64,000 bases of DNA, taken from positions 34,039,106-34,103,105 of the forward strand of contig NC_092100.1 of the NCBI RefSeq assembly GCF_045679555.1, written 5' to 3'. The translations under genes and the position numbers were made by a program. Below the pieces are notes generated by a model. It did not search any database and was not told the origin of the DNA. It worked only from the letters and a program-made list of their open reading frames with translations. Source of the DNA: Salvelinus alpinus. Taxonomy: Eukaryota > Chordata > Actinopteri > Salmoniformes > Salmonidae. Below, piece after piece: positions 12,401 to 25,324 of this stretch. Position 1 is the first letter of the stretch, and every line of letters starts with the position of its first letter.

Positions 12401-15400
12401 TCTAATGGAAAGCCTTCCCAGACGAGTGGAGGCTGTTATAGAAGCAAAGGGGGGACCAACTCCATACTAATGCCCATGATTTTGGAATGAGATGTTTGAC
12501 GAGCAGGTGTCCACATACTTTTTGTCATGCAGTGTATGGCTCTTACAAATGCGCCCTGTATATACAGCATAAATATATCAGGCATGGTAATTAACTGAAA
12601 AACAGTTAATTTTGGTCATGCAGTGTATTTGTGTAGGAATGTATATTTTTGTATTTAGAGATCGATTGGGTATCATGTGTATATTTACGTTGTGTATACA
12701 GGGCGCATTTGTAAAAGAGATCTAAGTCCCCAATCAATACTTTAAATTGCCTGAACCGCACCAGAACGTCAAGATGAAATGGATTTACATTTTTGGCCCA
12801 GCAATAAGGTGCATTAAAACTAAAAGCAGATTTACCTAGCTCAGCGGAGACCATAGGAACCTCATTAACTAATCCTGTGAACGGGTTAGGCAACTCGGGT
12901 GTCTATACTTCAACTGCAAAGTTAGATAAGATGGAATTAAGTAGTGCCTTGTAAACAAAAAGGGAGAAATTTAGAGATCTATGGGTCTTTAGTGAAGTCC
13001 AGCCAACCTTTTGATGCAGTGATGAGTAAAAAAATGAAGGGCACTATGGTAGATGCATCCAAAGGTTTAAGAGTAGTAGCAACTGGACTTGGATAAATAA
13101 TATTACCATACTCAAGAACAGATAAAAAGGTAGACTGAATAATCTGCTTCCTGTTGCTTTTCTTTAGAAACGCCGACTTTAAATCTTAGCTTCTTTACCA
13201 GCTCATCTACAGTATGATTTATTTTTTTAAACGTCAAATCTATATCAATCCAAATACCTAAGTATTTATATGCGGCAACACGTTCAATTGGAGAACCATC
13301 TAATGAGTGAACATCTACTTCATCTGAAACATTCTCAGGAGAGTTTGAAAACAACACGTGAGACACTACACCTAGTTAATTACCACATTTCTGCGCTGAA
13401 CTAGGTTGAACATTTGCTTAATGTAAACTACAACTCCCATCAGTTCAGCGTCCCACAGTTCTTGACTTGATTTCTCTCGTGAATGATTTGATTTCACCCT
13501 AGAGAAAGGGCGCGTTGGGCTCATAAAATACTACGTGGAATTCAAGTAATGAACTGACATTAGTCAATTAACTTAGTTGTTTAATTAATAACCGAAACCC
13601 CCCCCAAAATGTCTGTTAATCGCTCAGCACTAGCTAGTATTGAGGTTAAGAAAGGTTAGGCTTGGTTAGTCCAGTTATGGTTGGGTCTGGTTAGACTCAT
13701 TTATCTGGTAAGGAGAACATCAGGTAGCAGTAGGACATGCCAATACACCCAAGGAGTGAGGAATACCACAAACTGTGTGCTGTCTTTCAGATGAGATGAT
13801 AAGCCAAGATCATAATTCTCTGTGATCACTAAAGATCCTATGGCACTTAATGCTAGAGTAGAACTTAACCCCGCCCTCCTGGCTAAACTCCAACCTGAGA
13901 ACTCATCCTAAGCCTGTTATATGCTCACTAACTCCTCACTTCTCTGCTTGGTCTGGTGTCAGTCTGACGTACATTACATATTGTTGTAATGCATTACACC
14001 TTGGTGACAGATTGGATGAGGAACACCCGATAATCTCAAACTGAGTTATGATGGTCTTCGGTGTAACTATACATGTTGGATGAATGCTACTGTTGTGGTT
14101 TCAATGTGATAGTCATGTTTTGATAAACATTGGTGTATCTAGTTTAGGGTTGTCACGATACCAGTATCGCGATACTACAATACCTGATTTTCCATGGCAA
14201 ACAGGAGAACACAAAGCAAACGTAACTCTTTGGTCCTTTAAAAAAGCTAGCATGGAAAATAAATGTGATTCTGGGTGACAATATAAGGCAGCTTGTTTCC
14301 AACAATAGGACTCAGGAAATTTAGTCCGCTTCATGTTTTGTTTCCTTGCAACGATACCTTTTTGAGTATCGCGATACTGGTATCGTGACAACCCTAATCT
14401 ATTTTATTTACTGTTTTTGATTTTGTACGCCATGATGTTGAACAAATGTTTTTTTACAAAAAGGAAAACAACCCATATCATATTTCTGAAAAGCAACTTA
14501 TGTTTCAGTCAAGCATGTGCAGTTCTGCTGGTTTTATGTAAAGGCTATACAGAAGACAGAATAGCGTTTTACAAACTTTCCCATAACCAACTACATGACA
14601 AGCAGATTTAATTTATTGTTAGCGTCTAGTCGCTGCTTGTTTAAAATGAGGCAATACAGGCTATTTCTCTACACGACAGGAAGATATTGGACTGTAAAAT
14701 GTATGCGTCTTGAACCAGGGAAGCTGTTACGACAAGCTCTCAAAACTACATTGCATTTGGCAAAAGCAGAGATTTACCCTCGGATTTACCCTCAGGCCCA
14801 GAGTTGATTAAAAAAAAATAGTTTGTTGCTGGGGTTCATATTATATGTTGATGATATTGTCATTTTTCACATTAAGAAAATGTCATGAATTGTATGTATA
14901 ATGTTTGATGCATAAGAATAGAGACATTTTGGTGAGTTGTTATTCAATATCTTTAACATTATTACATTCCAGTTGTGCAACAACTATGGCCTTTTTAGAA
15001 ATGTGAAATTGAGTGCATGGAGCCAAATAATTTACATACTCCGTAAAATACTATTTAGATTGTCATATCTAAACCTACTCTAGCTCCCGGGTGGCACAGC
15101 GGTCTAAGGCGCTGCATCTCAGTGCTAGAGGCATCGCTACACACCCTGGTTCGATTCCAGGCACAACAGGCCGTGATTGGGAGTCCTATAGAGCAGCCCA
15201 CAATTGGCCCAGCGTCCTTTGGGTTTGGCCGGGGTAGGCCGTCATTGTAAATAATAATTTATTCTTAACTGACTTGCCAAGTTAAATAAAATATAATAGA
15301 TCAACTCTTTCACGTACAATACTTTACGTAATGCAGTAGATGCATGATACCAGAACCACACTGCTCCCACGTAGAGGCTGTGCTTTTCATCCTATAGCAA

Positions 15401-18400
15401 CCTTGAAAGCAGATCTTAAACGTTTAATGAGATTAGGTTGGGAGATACATGTACATGCAGTAAAAGCACCACCATGTCCTGCTGGCTTGGAGCCAGGTTA
15501 ATTAGTGCTGCAACAGGAAAAATGGTCTCTGTGTGTGAGTGAGCAAGGTGCTTTAGTTTCCATGCTCCTCTGTTTGCACAGGAACTGGCTAACCTCACTG
15601 TCAACCCTTTCACTGCACTCCGAGCCTGGTGCTGCGTACCAACACTTAACGCTTCGATCACACCGACAGCGTCATTGCGGTTTGGTACACCAGAATTGCA
15701 TTCATTTCCAATGAAAGGATGCGTTTGTCTTGGAGCAGTGTGTTGCAGTGCTTTCGGTGTGGTGCATGCATTGGATTTATCGAACGTACGCGTCAAACCT
15801 GTATGTGTAGACGGCTTGACAGAAACGGTAGCAGAAGGTGAATGTTGAACTTTTGTTGCATACATATCCAGATGATGCCGTGTACTATTTTGCGCAATGA
15901 TGCTGTTGGTGTGATCAAAGGGTTAGTGTGTATGTGTACAGGAGGCTTTCATGAGATCTGGCTAAATATTTTAAGACGCTATTTCCTACTAGGGACACAA
16001 GGTGCCATTCCTGTGTGCAGTATAAGAAGGTAGCTTTTATGTCGAAAAGATAGTTTGTAAGTGACTAAATATTTTTCTCGTCAAATGGCGCCTCTCTGTG
16101 CATCTCATTTTCTCTGTCAGGTAAATGTGTGAAGATCCAGAGGAAGCAGGGCCTGTCGTCAGGCATGGACAGCAGCAGCAACAAGCACTCCCCTAACAAC
16201 AAGAAGAGCGGGGCCCCCAGCCCAGTAGCCCTCAGGCCCCTGAGAGACCGCATCATCCACGTCCTGGCCTTAAAGCCCTACAGGAAGCCTGAGCTGCTGT
16301 TGTGGCTGGAGAGGGAGAGGGCCACTCCCAAGGACAAGACTGACCTGGGAGCAGTACTGGATGAGGTGAGACCTGTAGAACGCAACATGGCACAACACTA
16401 AAACTGTACTCAGATACTAGGCTGCAGATAAATGTACATGGTAGGTGCTGGTTTCACTAAGTGGAGATATAACTCAATAATGCACAACTTTTGCATATTG
16501 TATTCCAATTGTAATGCATTTGAAATGAATAAACAATCTATTTTGTAAATGAAACATTTGAAACATCACAGCAACTTTCACGTTGAAAGAAAGGACAGGG
16601 TCTTTAAAAGTGCCTCTGAGATTCAGCTGCATCTATAAGCAATTCTAAATCCCTCCAGGGATTCCAAATGGAAACACTGTAGAGTAGCCTCTCTGTCTCC
16701 CTCGCTCGCTCTCTACAGCCACTCAGAATCTAATGCTAATGGCTCCTTTTACAACCAAATGTTGAGCAGCTAAGTGATCTCAGTTGGTATATTTGAGGCG
16801 TACTTCCTGTTCTGGGTATGTTTGGGAGTCCCAGTGCAGTCATACAAGGAGCGACTGTGTCGCTGCTGCTACTGCCTCTACTGGTAGCTGTAATTAGAGC
16901 TGTGCTTTAATTATGTCTGGAGGAGAAGACGGTGTTTCCACCGGGGAGGGTGGGGTGTCTCCAGGCAGGCCAGTACTACTCTGACAAATGGTTGTCTGTC
17001 ACAGAGGCTCTCTGGGTAGACTAGATTTGGTACTGTATTTGTGACTAACTTGGCACAATGCTAGTGTAATTGCTGTGTTTGCTATCAATTACTTTAATGG
17101 TGAACAATGTATAATTATTCTGACAGCCTGCCAGTTGAGCCTTTCTTTTAACCGGGGTCAAAAGTCTATTTAATGCTACAGGGACAGAGGGTTCAAATGT
17201 GTTTGTCATTGATTTGCAGGTTGCTAAACTGAACCACAAAGATCACAGCTTTACTCTGAAGGATGAGTTCTACAGGCTTGTCCAAAAGGATTGGCCCGGT
17301 TACCTGGAGGAAGAGAAGCCGCTCATCCATAGGCTCCTGGCCAGGTGGGTGTGGCTTGTACTTCTACTCACCTGTCTTCTCTACCATCATACTCTCCTTC
17401 ACATTTTCACCACTGAATATTTAAATATTTACCTGTCATCATGTTGGTGTCATGGCGGAGAGTCCCCTAGTCTGTAGTTTATCTTCATTTAACCTTTTTA
17501 AGCGTCAGTAATTGGATGATTACCTCTCCTCAGTAGCGGGATGCTCTGATGCTTTTTGACAACGTGCTGGCGTTGAGACTGCAGGCCTACTGGATTACTG
17601 TGGCAGGCCGCTGTGATCATGGTGAAAGGAGAGACTCTAAATGACTATTTCTCTGCACAGATGAATTTCTTAATGGGCACATCAAAGCGGGGAGAGAAAT
17701 ATTCTCTGCTTGGTGTTGTCAAATAGCATTAATGTAGAGGAAGGTAGCATGGCTGAGCTGTTCAGAATGAGAGTGGACGTCATCCCACGTTAAGTACGTG
17801 TCCTATCCTGCCACTGGTCAGTTAAGGGGTGGGTTTCATAAGCTTTTTGGATGGACCTCCTGCCTGCTTATTGTTCCCATTCTGTTTACACTACTCAGAT
17901 GTTCTAAAGAGAGCTCTGAATGGAAGTGGACATGTTGTTTTGCTGCATGTACAGGGCAAGGTAGCTGTTGATGTGGCTCATCAGTGTATGACCGTCTTTT
18001 TTTTAAACCAATTGTTTTTGATATCAGAGCCTTTCCTTATAGTTTATCCCAGAAAGCAACCATATTGCTGGAAGCCTAGTCTGTCAGAGGGTCTCATGTA
18101 TGGAATGTCCTGAAAGCCAGTGGTGCTTCCAGGAGATTCCATTGATCATGTAGTTGAAAAGGTCATGTGGCTGCTGTGGGAGGTATGATGGACCTCTGAT
18201 TTCAGTGAGGTTTCTGTGAGGAAGGAGCTGGAGGAAGCAGATTGCCAGTGGAGAGAGGAGTGTTTGGCCTAACAGAGCCTGCATCTGGCACCATTGTTCT
18301 CCTCACTGAAGTGACTGGACACCGCTCTGTCTTAGTGCTTGCCTCTTGCAGATGTAATCTGTGTTCTGTAACCTAGAAACACTACATACAGCCTAACACT

Positions 18401-21400
18401 TTGAAACATGCTGAAAAACGTGTCAGTTTCACCCTGAGGTCAAGTGTAGATAATGGGAGTGTAACATCTGTCTGACAATGTGGTCTATTTGTTCTAATGC
18501 AATATTCATGTGAACAGCTGCATCAAGGTGGACTTTGCAGTAACCAACCGGTTCGACCTGTTTTGTGTTCTGTTTTCCTCTGTTAACATGGCCCCACCTC
18601 TCTCACTTCTCTGTAAGCCATGCAATTGCAATTGGAGTTTGAACCATTATTTACTTAAGTGATAATGCCAGATGCCCGTGTTTTGAGGATATATTGGCAC
18701 GGGTGTTGTTAGGCCCGAGAAAAAGTTGAGGTCCGGAAAACCGTGCCAATATATCCTCCAAACACCGGCTTCGAGGGCATTATCACTTTTATACAACCGG
18801 TTACCAACATTTTAAAATAATGATTTACATATTTTCATAAAACATGTTTTATTCATACTATTTCATTGTTCCACAAGATATAGTCCCGACACACATCTAG
18901 GGTTGCTACCCAAGCGGCGTTCTATCGGTTCGGTTGCCAGACTCATTCAGTCTTTATGTTCTGTATCTATGAACGCGACCCAGTCGTTCCTTCTAAATGT
19001 TCCACTGCCATCCTGGCTGGCAACATTCTTATCCCTTGCTTGCTAGCGAGCCAACTACGACTAATTTACAGCCACGTCAAACACTAGTTCAGCCAGAATA
19101 ACAACAAAGTAGCGGCATTTGCGTTTGTTTAAGCTGTTTTCTAGTGACATTGTTATGGATGTACTCAAATAAAAGAGGTAATGATGTGCAACTTCGCCTG
19201 CCGTAGAAAATGTGCTCATCAGCACAGTGTTGTTCAGAGGAGCTAGCTAACACAATCACTTCAAACTGGACAGAAGGCAAACTAGCTGCACTTTGTTTCA
19301 TTTTTCATGTTTTCTATTGATCATTTGTATGGATATACAAAGAGCAATGCTGATGTCGACTGGATGAGAACAGCTGCCTGCCTGTGTCTCATCCCGACTC
19401 CCGACACGTTCAACATTACTATGGGACAGCTGAAGATCGAATTTGAATATTGAAACAATGTTGCAAATGTCAGAGACAGACAGCAAGGTTTATACAAATA
19501 TCCACTGTTGAAAACTAAATGTTAGTCTAAAATAAATGTGTGATAATGTCTAGATGCTTTTTTTTTATAGTGGAGATAAAGTTTATAACTTCCCTGCCTG
19601 GGCTGATGAGACAGTGTATTGCGCAGATGGAACAGAGTAAATGGGTCTTTTAAAGTCATAGACTTAGCCGGTGGTAACTTGTGGAATTGACACCGGCTAA
19701 AATGCTGGTTTAACCAGTCTGCATTCCGGATTAGACCTACGCGTTGTATAAAAACTAATAAATCTGTCAACTCAAGCTTAACAATTTTTTTTATCTGCCC
19801 TAACATAAATGGAATAGCAAAGTAAAAATGTCTTCCCCTTCTAATGTTGCAGGAAACTGCAGCCACTGAGCAGCAGTAGCCAGTTGAAGAGTTTCCAGTC
19901 AAACCATTCATTCCACAAAACCCCTGCGGATTCTCCGTCACAACTCAGCCCGGTCAAGACTCCCTCTGTGGTAAATACTCCCCTACCTAACTCTAAAAGA
20001 ATTTCTACATCCTGCCCTTACTCTTTGTTTTTCTTAACTTGACATTGATTAGAAATAAGAGAATGCACAGATTAATTTCAAGGGTTAAATAATTTATGTT
20101 TGAATAGTGCTATGCCTTTTGACTTGGGCCTACTACAGAATAAGCTTGAGTAAAGGAGGAATGAGAGGAAAGTTTCTTGGTTTGGTAGCATCTGCTTTTT
20201 ATTCATTGGAGTGCTGGAGGCAGTTCAGTCACTGACATTTTCAGGAGCCAGTTAGGATGTTTTAATGTAGCGGAGCCATTCCTTTCAAATGTAGGGTAAG
20301 TTGGTCTTCGCTAAGTAGTATTACAGGTAAATCCTCTTCTTTACCCTTCTCATAGAAACGCCCCGTGCCCTCCGACCTATCCGATTATCAGACCCCCAAG
20401 AAGCAAAGACTATTAGACCACAGTTTATCCCTGCAGTCCCCTTCCAATGGACAGCTTGGTCCCTTTGGAGCCCGTAGCTCATCTGGTCCAGGCAACACCA
20501 GTGTACAGACCAAAACAGAGTTTGAGAGAACCAACAATCACGTCCAGGGAAGCCCTAATGGTCTCTACACACGGCATAAACTGGGTTGCTCCTCCAGTAT
20601 TCCCAAGCTGGAGAGGACAGAGCCAGGCCTAGCAGTACCAAGCCCCAAGCCCCCACAGACTGAGCCCTCCATCTGCACTGACCAGCAGCTAGCCAACGGC
20701 CAGCACAAAAAGAAGAAGTCCAAGAAGCACAAAGACAAGGACAGGGAGCGCTTAAAACAGGACTGGATAGAGAACAGTCCCGACCTGAAACAGAACCAGG
20801 AAAACATCACTGGTAAGACAATCACAATCTCATTCCCTATGTAATTTTCAACTAAATTCTATCATTTTGAGGCCTTGTTGACTGGAATGATAGCAGACAC
20901 AGAACATGTTGATAATGATACAGTAATGACATCAAAGGATATATTTACAGCACCACTGGTCTATGACCACATTGAAATCAGAGAAGTTCAATAATTTACA
21001 AGAACCATCTAATCAGTGTATTTGAGCCAACAAGATTACAGGAAAGACTGCCCAGTATTTGTATACATACGAATAAACACTCTCCATATACATAAACACT
21101 GTCATTAAAACTTTCCATTTGCAAAGTAGTAAAAATCCAGTCAAAATGTCTGTTTTCCCTAACCCATATTTGTTACAGTAGTAAAAAAAACGACATGCTC
21201 TGGAAAAGTATTTTGAAACATCAAAGGGATCGGTCCCCAATAGCATAGGTGACTTATCTAGATATACGGCTCATAGTGAATTGCTGTAGGTTTTAAACAG
21301 AGTGACGACAAATCAATGATCTGAAGATAATTTCCAGTGGAAAGGGTGCTGTGTATGTAGCTTCCGCTAGCAACCCCCATCCCTTTCCCTGGCTAGTGTG

Positions 21401-24400
21401 TAGATGATTCTGTGGAACAGCTGGGTGACCCACAGTTCATCGAGTCAGCAGGCTGCTCTGACTCCCAATCTGGGGCGCTTCTGGCGTCACCGCCTGCCTT
21501 GTAGCAGGTCTCTTATCCGTAGTAGTGATAAACTCCATCAGCCTTGGTATGATATGAGTTTTATCACGTTTGCATTGGCAGATTACATGAACTTTTTTTT
21601 TTCTCTGCTTGTTTTTATCTCCAGACAATGAGGGGGCTAAAACACCTGTCACACGTACATCACCGGAGGAGCTGCCCGACTATTTAATGTAAGTTTAAAC
21701 ACACTGCTTCATTCACAAGTTCTCCAGAATTGCCCTGGGTTGCTGAGTTGTACTTCTAGGTTGAAGTTATGTGAAACCCATTCATGCTGTAAACATGGTA
21801 CAAGTGAAACCAGTATGTGGTCTCAGGTCTCAGTCTCAGGTTCTGTTTCTCCCATCTGTTGCTTCAATGTTTTTGTTTAATGGTATGACTACTTTAGTCA
21901 CTTTTGTTGTGAAAGGAAAGCGATTTGTTCCAAAAGGTCTGGATTCGGCTTGAAAACATTCACATAAATAGTGGAACATTTTGAAGTTTTAAATGATCTG
22001 TCAAATGTGCAGTAATAACACAGCTTCACTGAGAATGACTTAAAAAGATGAGGCACAAGCGCGTACCGATAGGACGCATGGGGTGTGAGTAGCTATATGT
22101 TATATGTAGAAACCAGACAATGTTTAAATCAAGCCTCTCAAATCGATAAATCAACATATCCCCAAGCAAGTGGGTGAGTGTGAGCGATCAGTTATGTACA
22201 ACAGCGAACCAATCAGTTGGTAAAGTGGCGTGGTGACACGAGTCCAACAAGCCATGGCTTCCCCCGGAGGAAAAGACAAGGAGCAACTTGGAGATGCAAA
22301 TGTGTGTAATGAACAGTTAAAGGTTATCTAGGAAAACATGGCTAAAATGCTCTCCATGCAAAACAAAACAAACTGCTACAATCTGTTATTACAAAATGAG
22401 ATTTGCTAAAAAAGAAAATAGATGCTATCGTGTCAGTCACACACAAACAAGGCGTGCACATGAACGATCAAGACGACAAAATAAGCCTTTTGGAAACCAA
22501 GTTGCAAAATTTAGAAGATGAATTGGACGAAAGAACATGAGTGTTTTGTCCTTGTCCTTGATGTGAATCTATCACCAGAAGATAGAAGAACGCTAAATAC
22601 CCAATCATTGTAATCTACAACCTGTCTGCTAGGATGAGAGAGACGAAGGAATACATTTCGATCAGACACTGGAGAAAAAGGGGATCAAGTCTCAGCTCTG
22701 CTTCCCGGCAGTGCTGTGGGTATCGAAGGGAACGCAAAGGATGGAATTCATAAGCGCCGGTGAATCCCGAGTCAAGCTACAAGAAACCTTCCCAGTTGAA
22801 GAGGACAAAGTAGGAAAAAAACGATGAGCGCACTAGGCTACATACAGTGATGCCTAACACCAGCTTATCTTAAGTTGAGACAATATCCTTTCCTCCTCCC
22901 CCAATACAACCTATACTTTCTCCAAGTAATTGTTTTCCTCTATGAAGTAACGACAGAAGTAACCAATGCCAATGGGCTACATGGACACTGAAAAGACAAG
23001 TCAAAAGGGGAAGTGTGGGTGTGGGAAAAGTGAAGGATGGTGAATAGGTGTGTCTGGGAAAAGTAAGGGATGGTGAATAGGTATGGGAGAGAATGGGTGT
23101 GTGGATACATAGGATGGATGTTGGGCGGGAAAGAATGAGAAGTAAGTGGATGGGTGTAAGTGTGTCTGAGCGGTAGGAAGGGTGGGAAAAGTTGAGAGGT
23201 TGGTACAAGTTTGGCTTGGATGGGCAAGGGTGGGAGATGGGGAGGGACAAGCTTAGCTTTTGTGAGCAAGGATGGGAGGTTGGGGCAAACTTGGGTGGGT
23301 AAGGATGGGAGGCTGGGACAAGCTTGCTTGGGTGGGGTAAAGGGGGTGAAAAACTGGGAGGGGGAGGTGGAGAGGAATGGGCTTGGGAGAGAGTCAGAAG
23401 GATTTAACTATATTACAATGTAATTAGATTTTTTTTTGTGACTTGCAAACCTGCTATAAAATAAGGGTTCTGGACAGATTAGGAGAGTATGTCGAGTCAT
23501 TATTAGTCCTTGTTTGTGATTATAGCTAAGATTCAATGGTGGCTATTGGTGAGAGTGGAGAGAGGCTCTATCCGAGGGATTGGGACGAGGTGACTGGGAG
23601 GACATCAGACAGTTTTGTGTGGGGCCTCTACTCATCTCACTTCAGTCTCTTGGTGGACTCACTCTCTCCCCAAGTAGAGCCCCATCACCCACTATACTTT
23701 TAATTGAATTTACAAGGCAATACAAACTGACCACAATACTTAAGTGGTAGTCTTTCTCCAATATATAATTTACATAATCCACAGGCTTTTGGTACATTAG
23801 GAGATGAGTTGGAGTTTAAAATCCCTAAAAATAACAACTTTGTTGTTTGTGTATTCTGTTAAATGTCTGCTCAGCCCACATGCCCACACAATCTACACTG
23901 CATTTGTAATGTATATAATGACTATGTATTCATATTATGACTCTCCCATTCCATGGAATGCCCACCACCCTCATATGACATGTCTGCTAAAATGTTATAT
24001 CTGGTTCTTCAATGACCGACAGAACAGACAAGGTTAACTTTGATTTTATACAAGTAAAGACCAACAAAATCCAACGGAATGTGCACAGGCTCAATTTTAA
24101 AAAAATAAGAAAAAGCATATGGTTCTTGAACACTTAAAGAGATTGTCAGCAGATGTGGTTTTCCTGCAAGAGTTTATTTATTTATTTTTTTCTATGAGAA
24201 ATTGAATATTTAAAGAGGAGCTTGGTTGGAGAGGCCTATGCTGCCATCTACTGTAGCAATCAAATTCAATCACATTTATTTATAAAGCCCATTTTACATG
24301 AGCAGATGTCACAAAGTGCTTACCTTTTTTCTCCCCCATTTTTTTTGTGATATCCAATTGGTAGTTAGTCTTGTCCCATCGCTGCAACTCTCGTACGGAC

Positions 24401-25282
24401 ACGGGAGAGGCGAAGGTCGTGAGACACAACGCCCGAAACATGACGCCGCCAAGCGGCTTCTTGACACACTGCTCACTTACCCCGGAAGCCAGTCCCACCA
24501 ATGTGTCAGAGAAAACACTGTACAGCTGGTGACCGACGCCAGCGCACCGGCCCACCACAAGGAGTCGCTAGAGCACGATGGTACAAGGACAGCCCAACTG
24601 GCCAAACCCTCCCCTAACCCCGGCTACGCTGGGCCAATTGTGCGCCGCCTCATGGGTCTCCCAGTCGTGGCCGGTTGCGACACAGCCCGGGATGGAACCC
24701 GGATCTGTAGTGATGCCTCAGTGTCTTAGACCACTGCGCCACTTGGGAGGCCCAGAAATCACTATTAATTAATTTTTTTAAAGCCCATTTAAAAAATATA
24801 AAAAAGACTTATTGGAAAGAAGAAAATTAAATGTCTGAACTTAAGCAGCGATATGATATTTTACTTTTGTAGAGAGCCAACAACTACAGGTTAAACTCAA
24901 ATAAAGCATATTAATTAATGGCAAATAAGCTTGGTTAACATCTCGCAGCCCTCACAAAATGAATACATGCCAAACCAGTTACAATTTTAAAAGATTAAAA
25001 TACAAATGCGTTATTTAGAATCAACGCGATTAATGACAATTTTAAAAGTGTCTATGAAAGTCTATATAAATCAGAATTAAACAACTTTTGGACTGATCCT
25101 ACAGCCTTAGACTCAACAACCCTGAAGCATTTATCAGTAGGCCAAAATAATCACTAAAAGATCAGTCAAAAATATTTATTAGACACTAATAAGGTATTTG
25201 CGTGGAGAAAAGCATCAGGAATGGACGACTTTCCCATAGAATTCTATTTAACATTTTGGGACAAAGTAACGGCCCTTTAAAA

Positions 25283-25324
<42 letters not shown>

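Noticed and set aside
15083-15180. Possible tRNA gene (A and B box)
   Set aside because: The boxes belong to a tRNA-derived SINE with the usual salmonid body and tail; no cloverleaf with a proper anticodon arm was apparent. The same holds at 3,648, 28,852, 39,922 and 59,804.
15416-15865. Minus-strand open frame of 149 codons
   Set aside because: It overlaps the MITE at 15,651-15,920 and shows no protein family signature.
20565-20825. Minus-strand open frame over ELL exon f
   Set aside because: It is an antisense shadow; the plus-strand exon has matching phases and family motifs.
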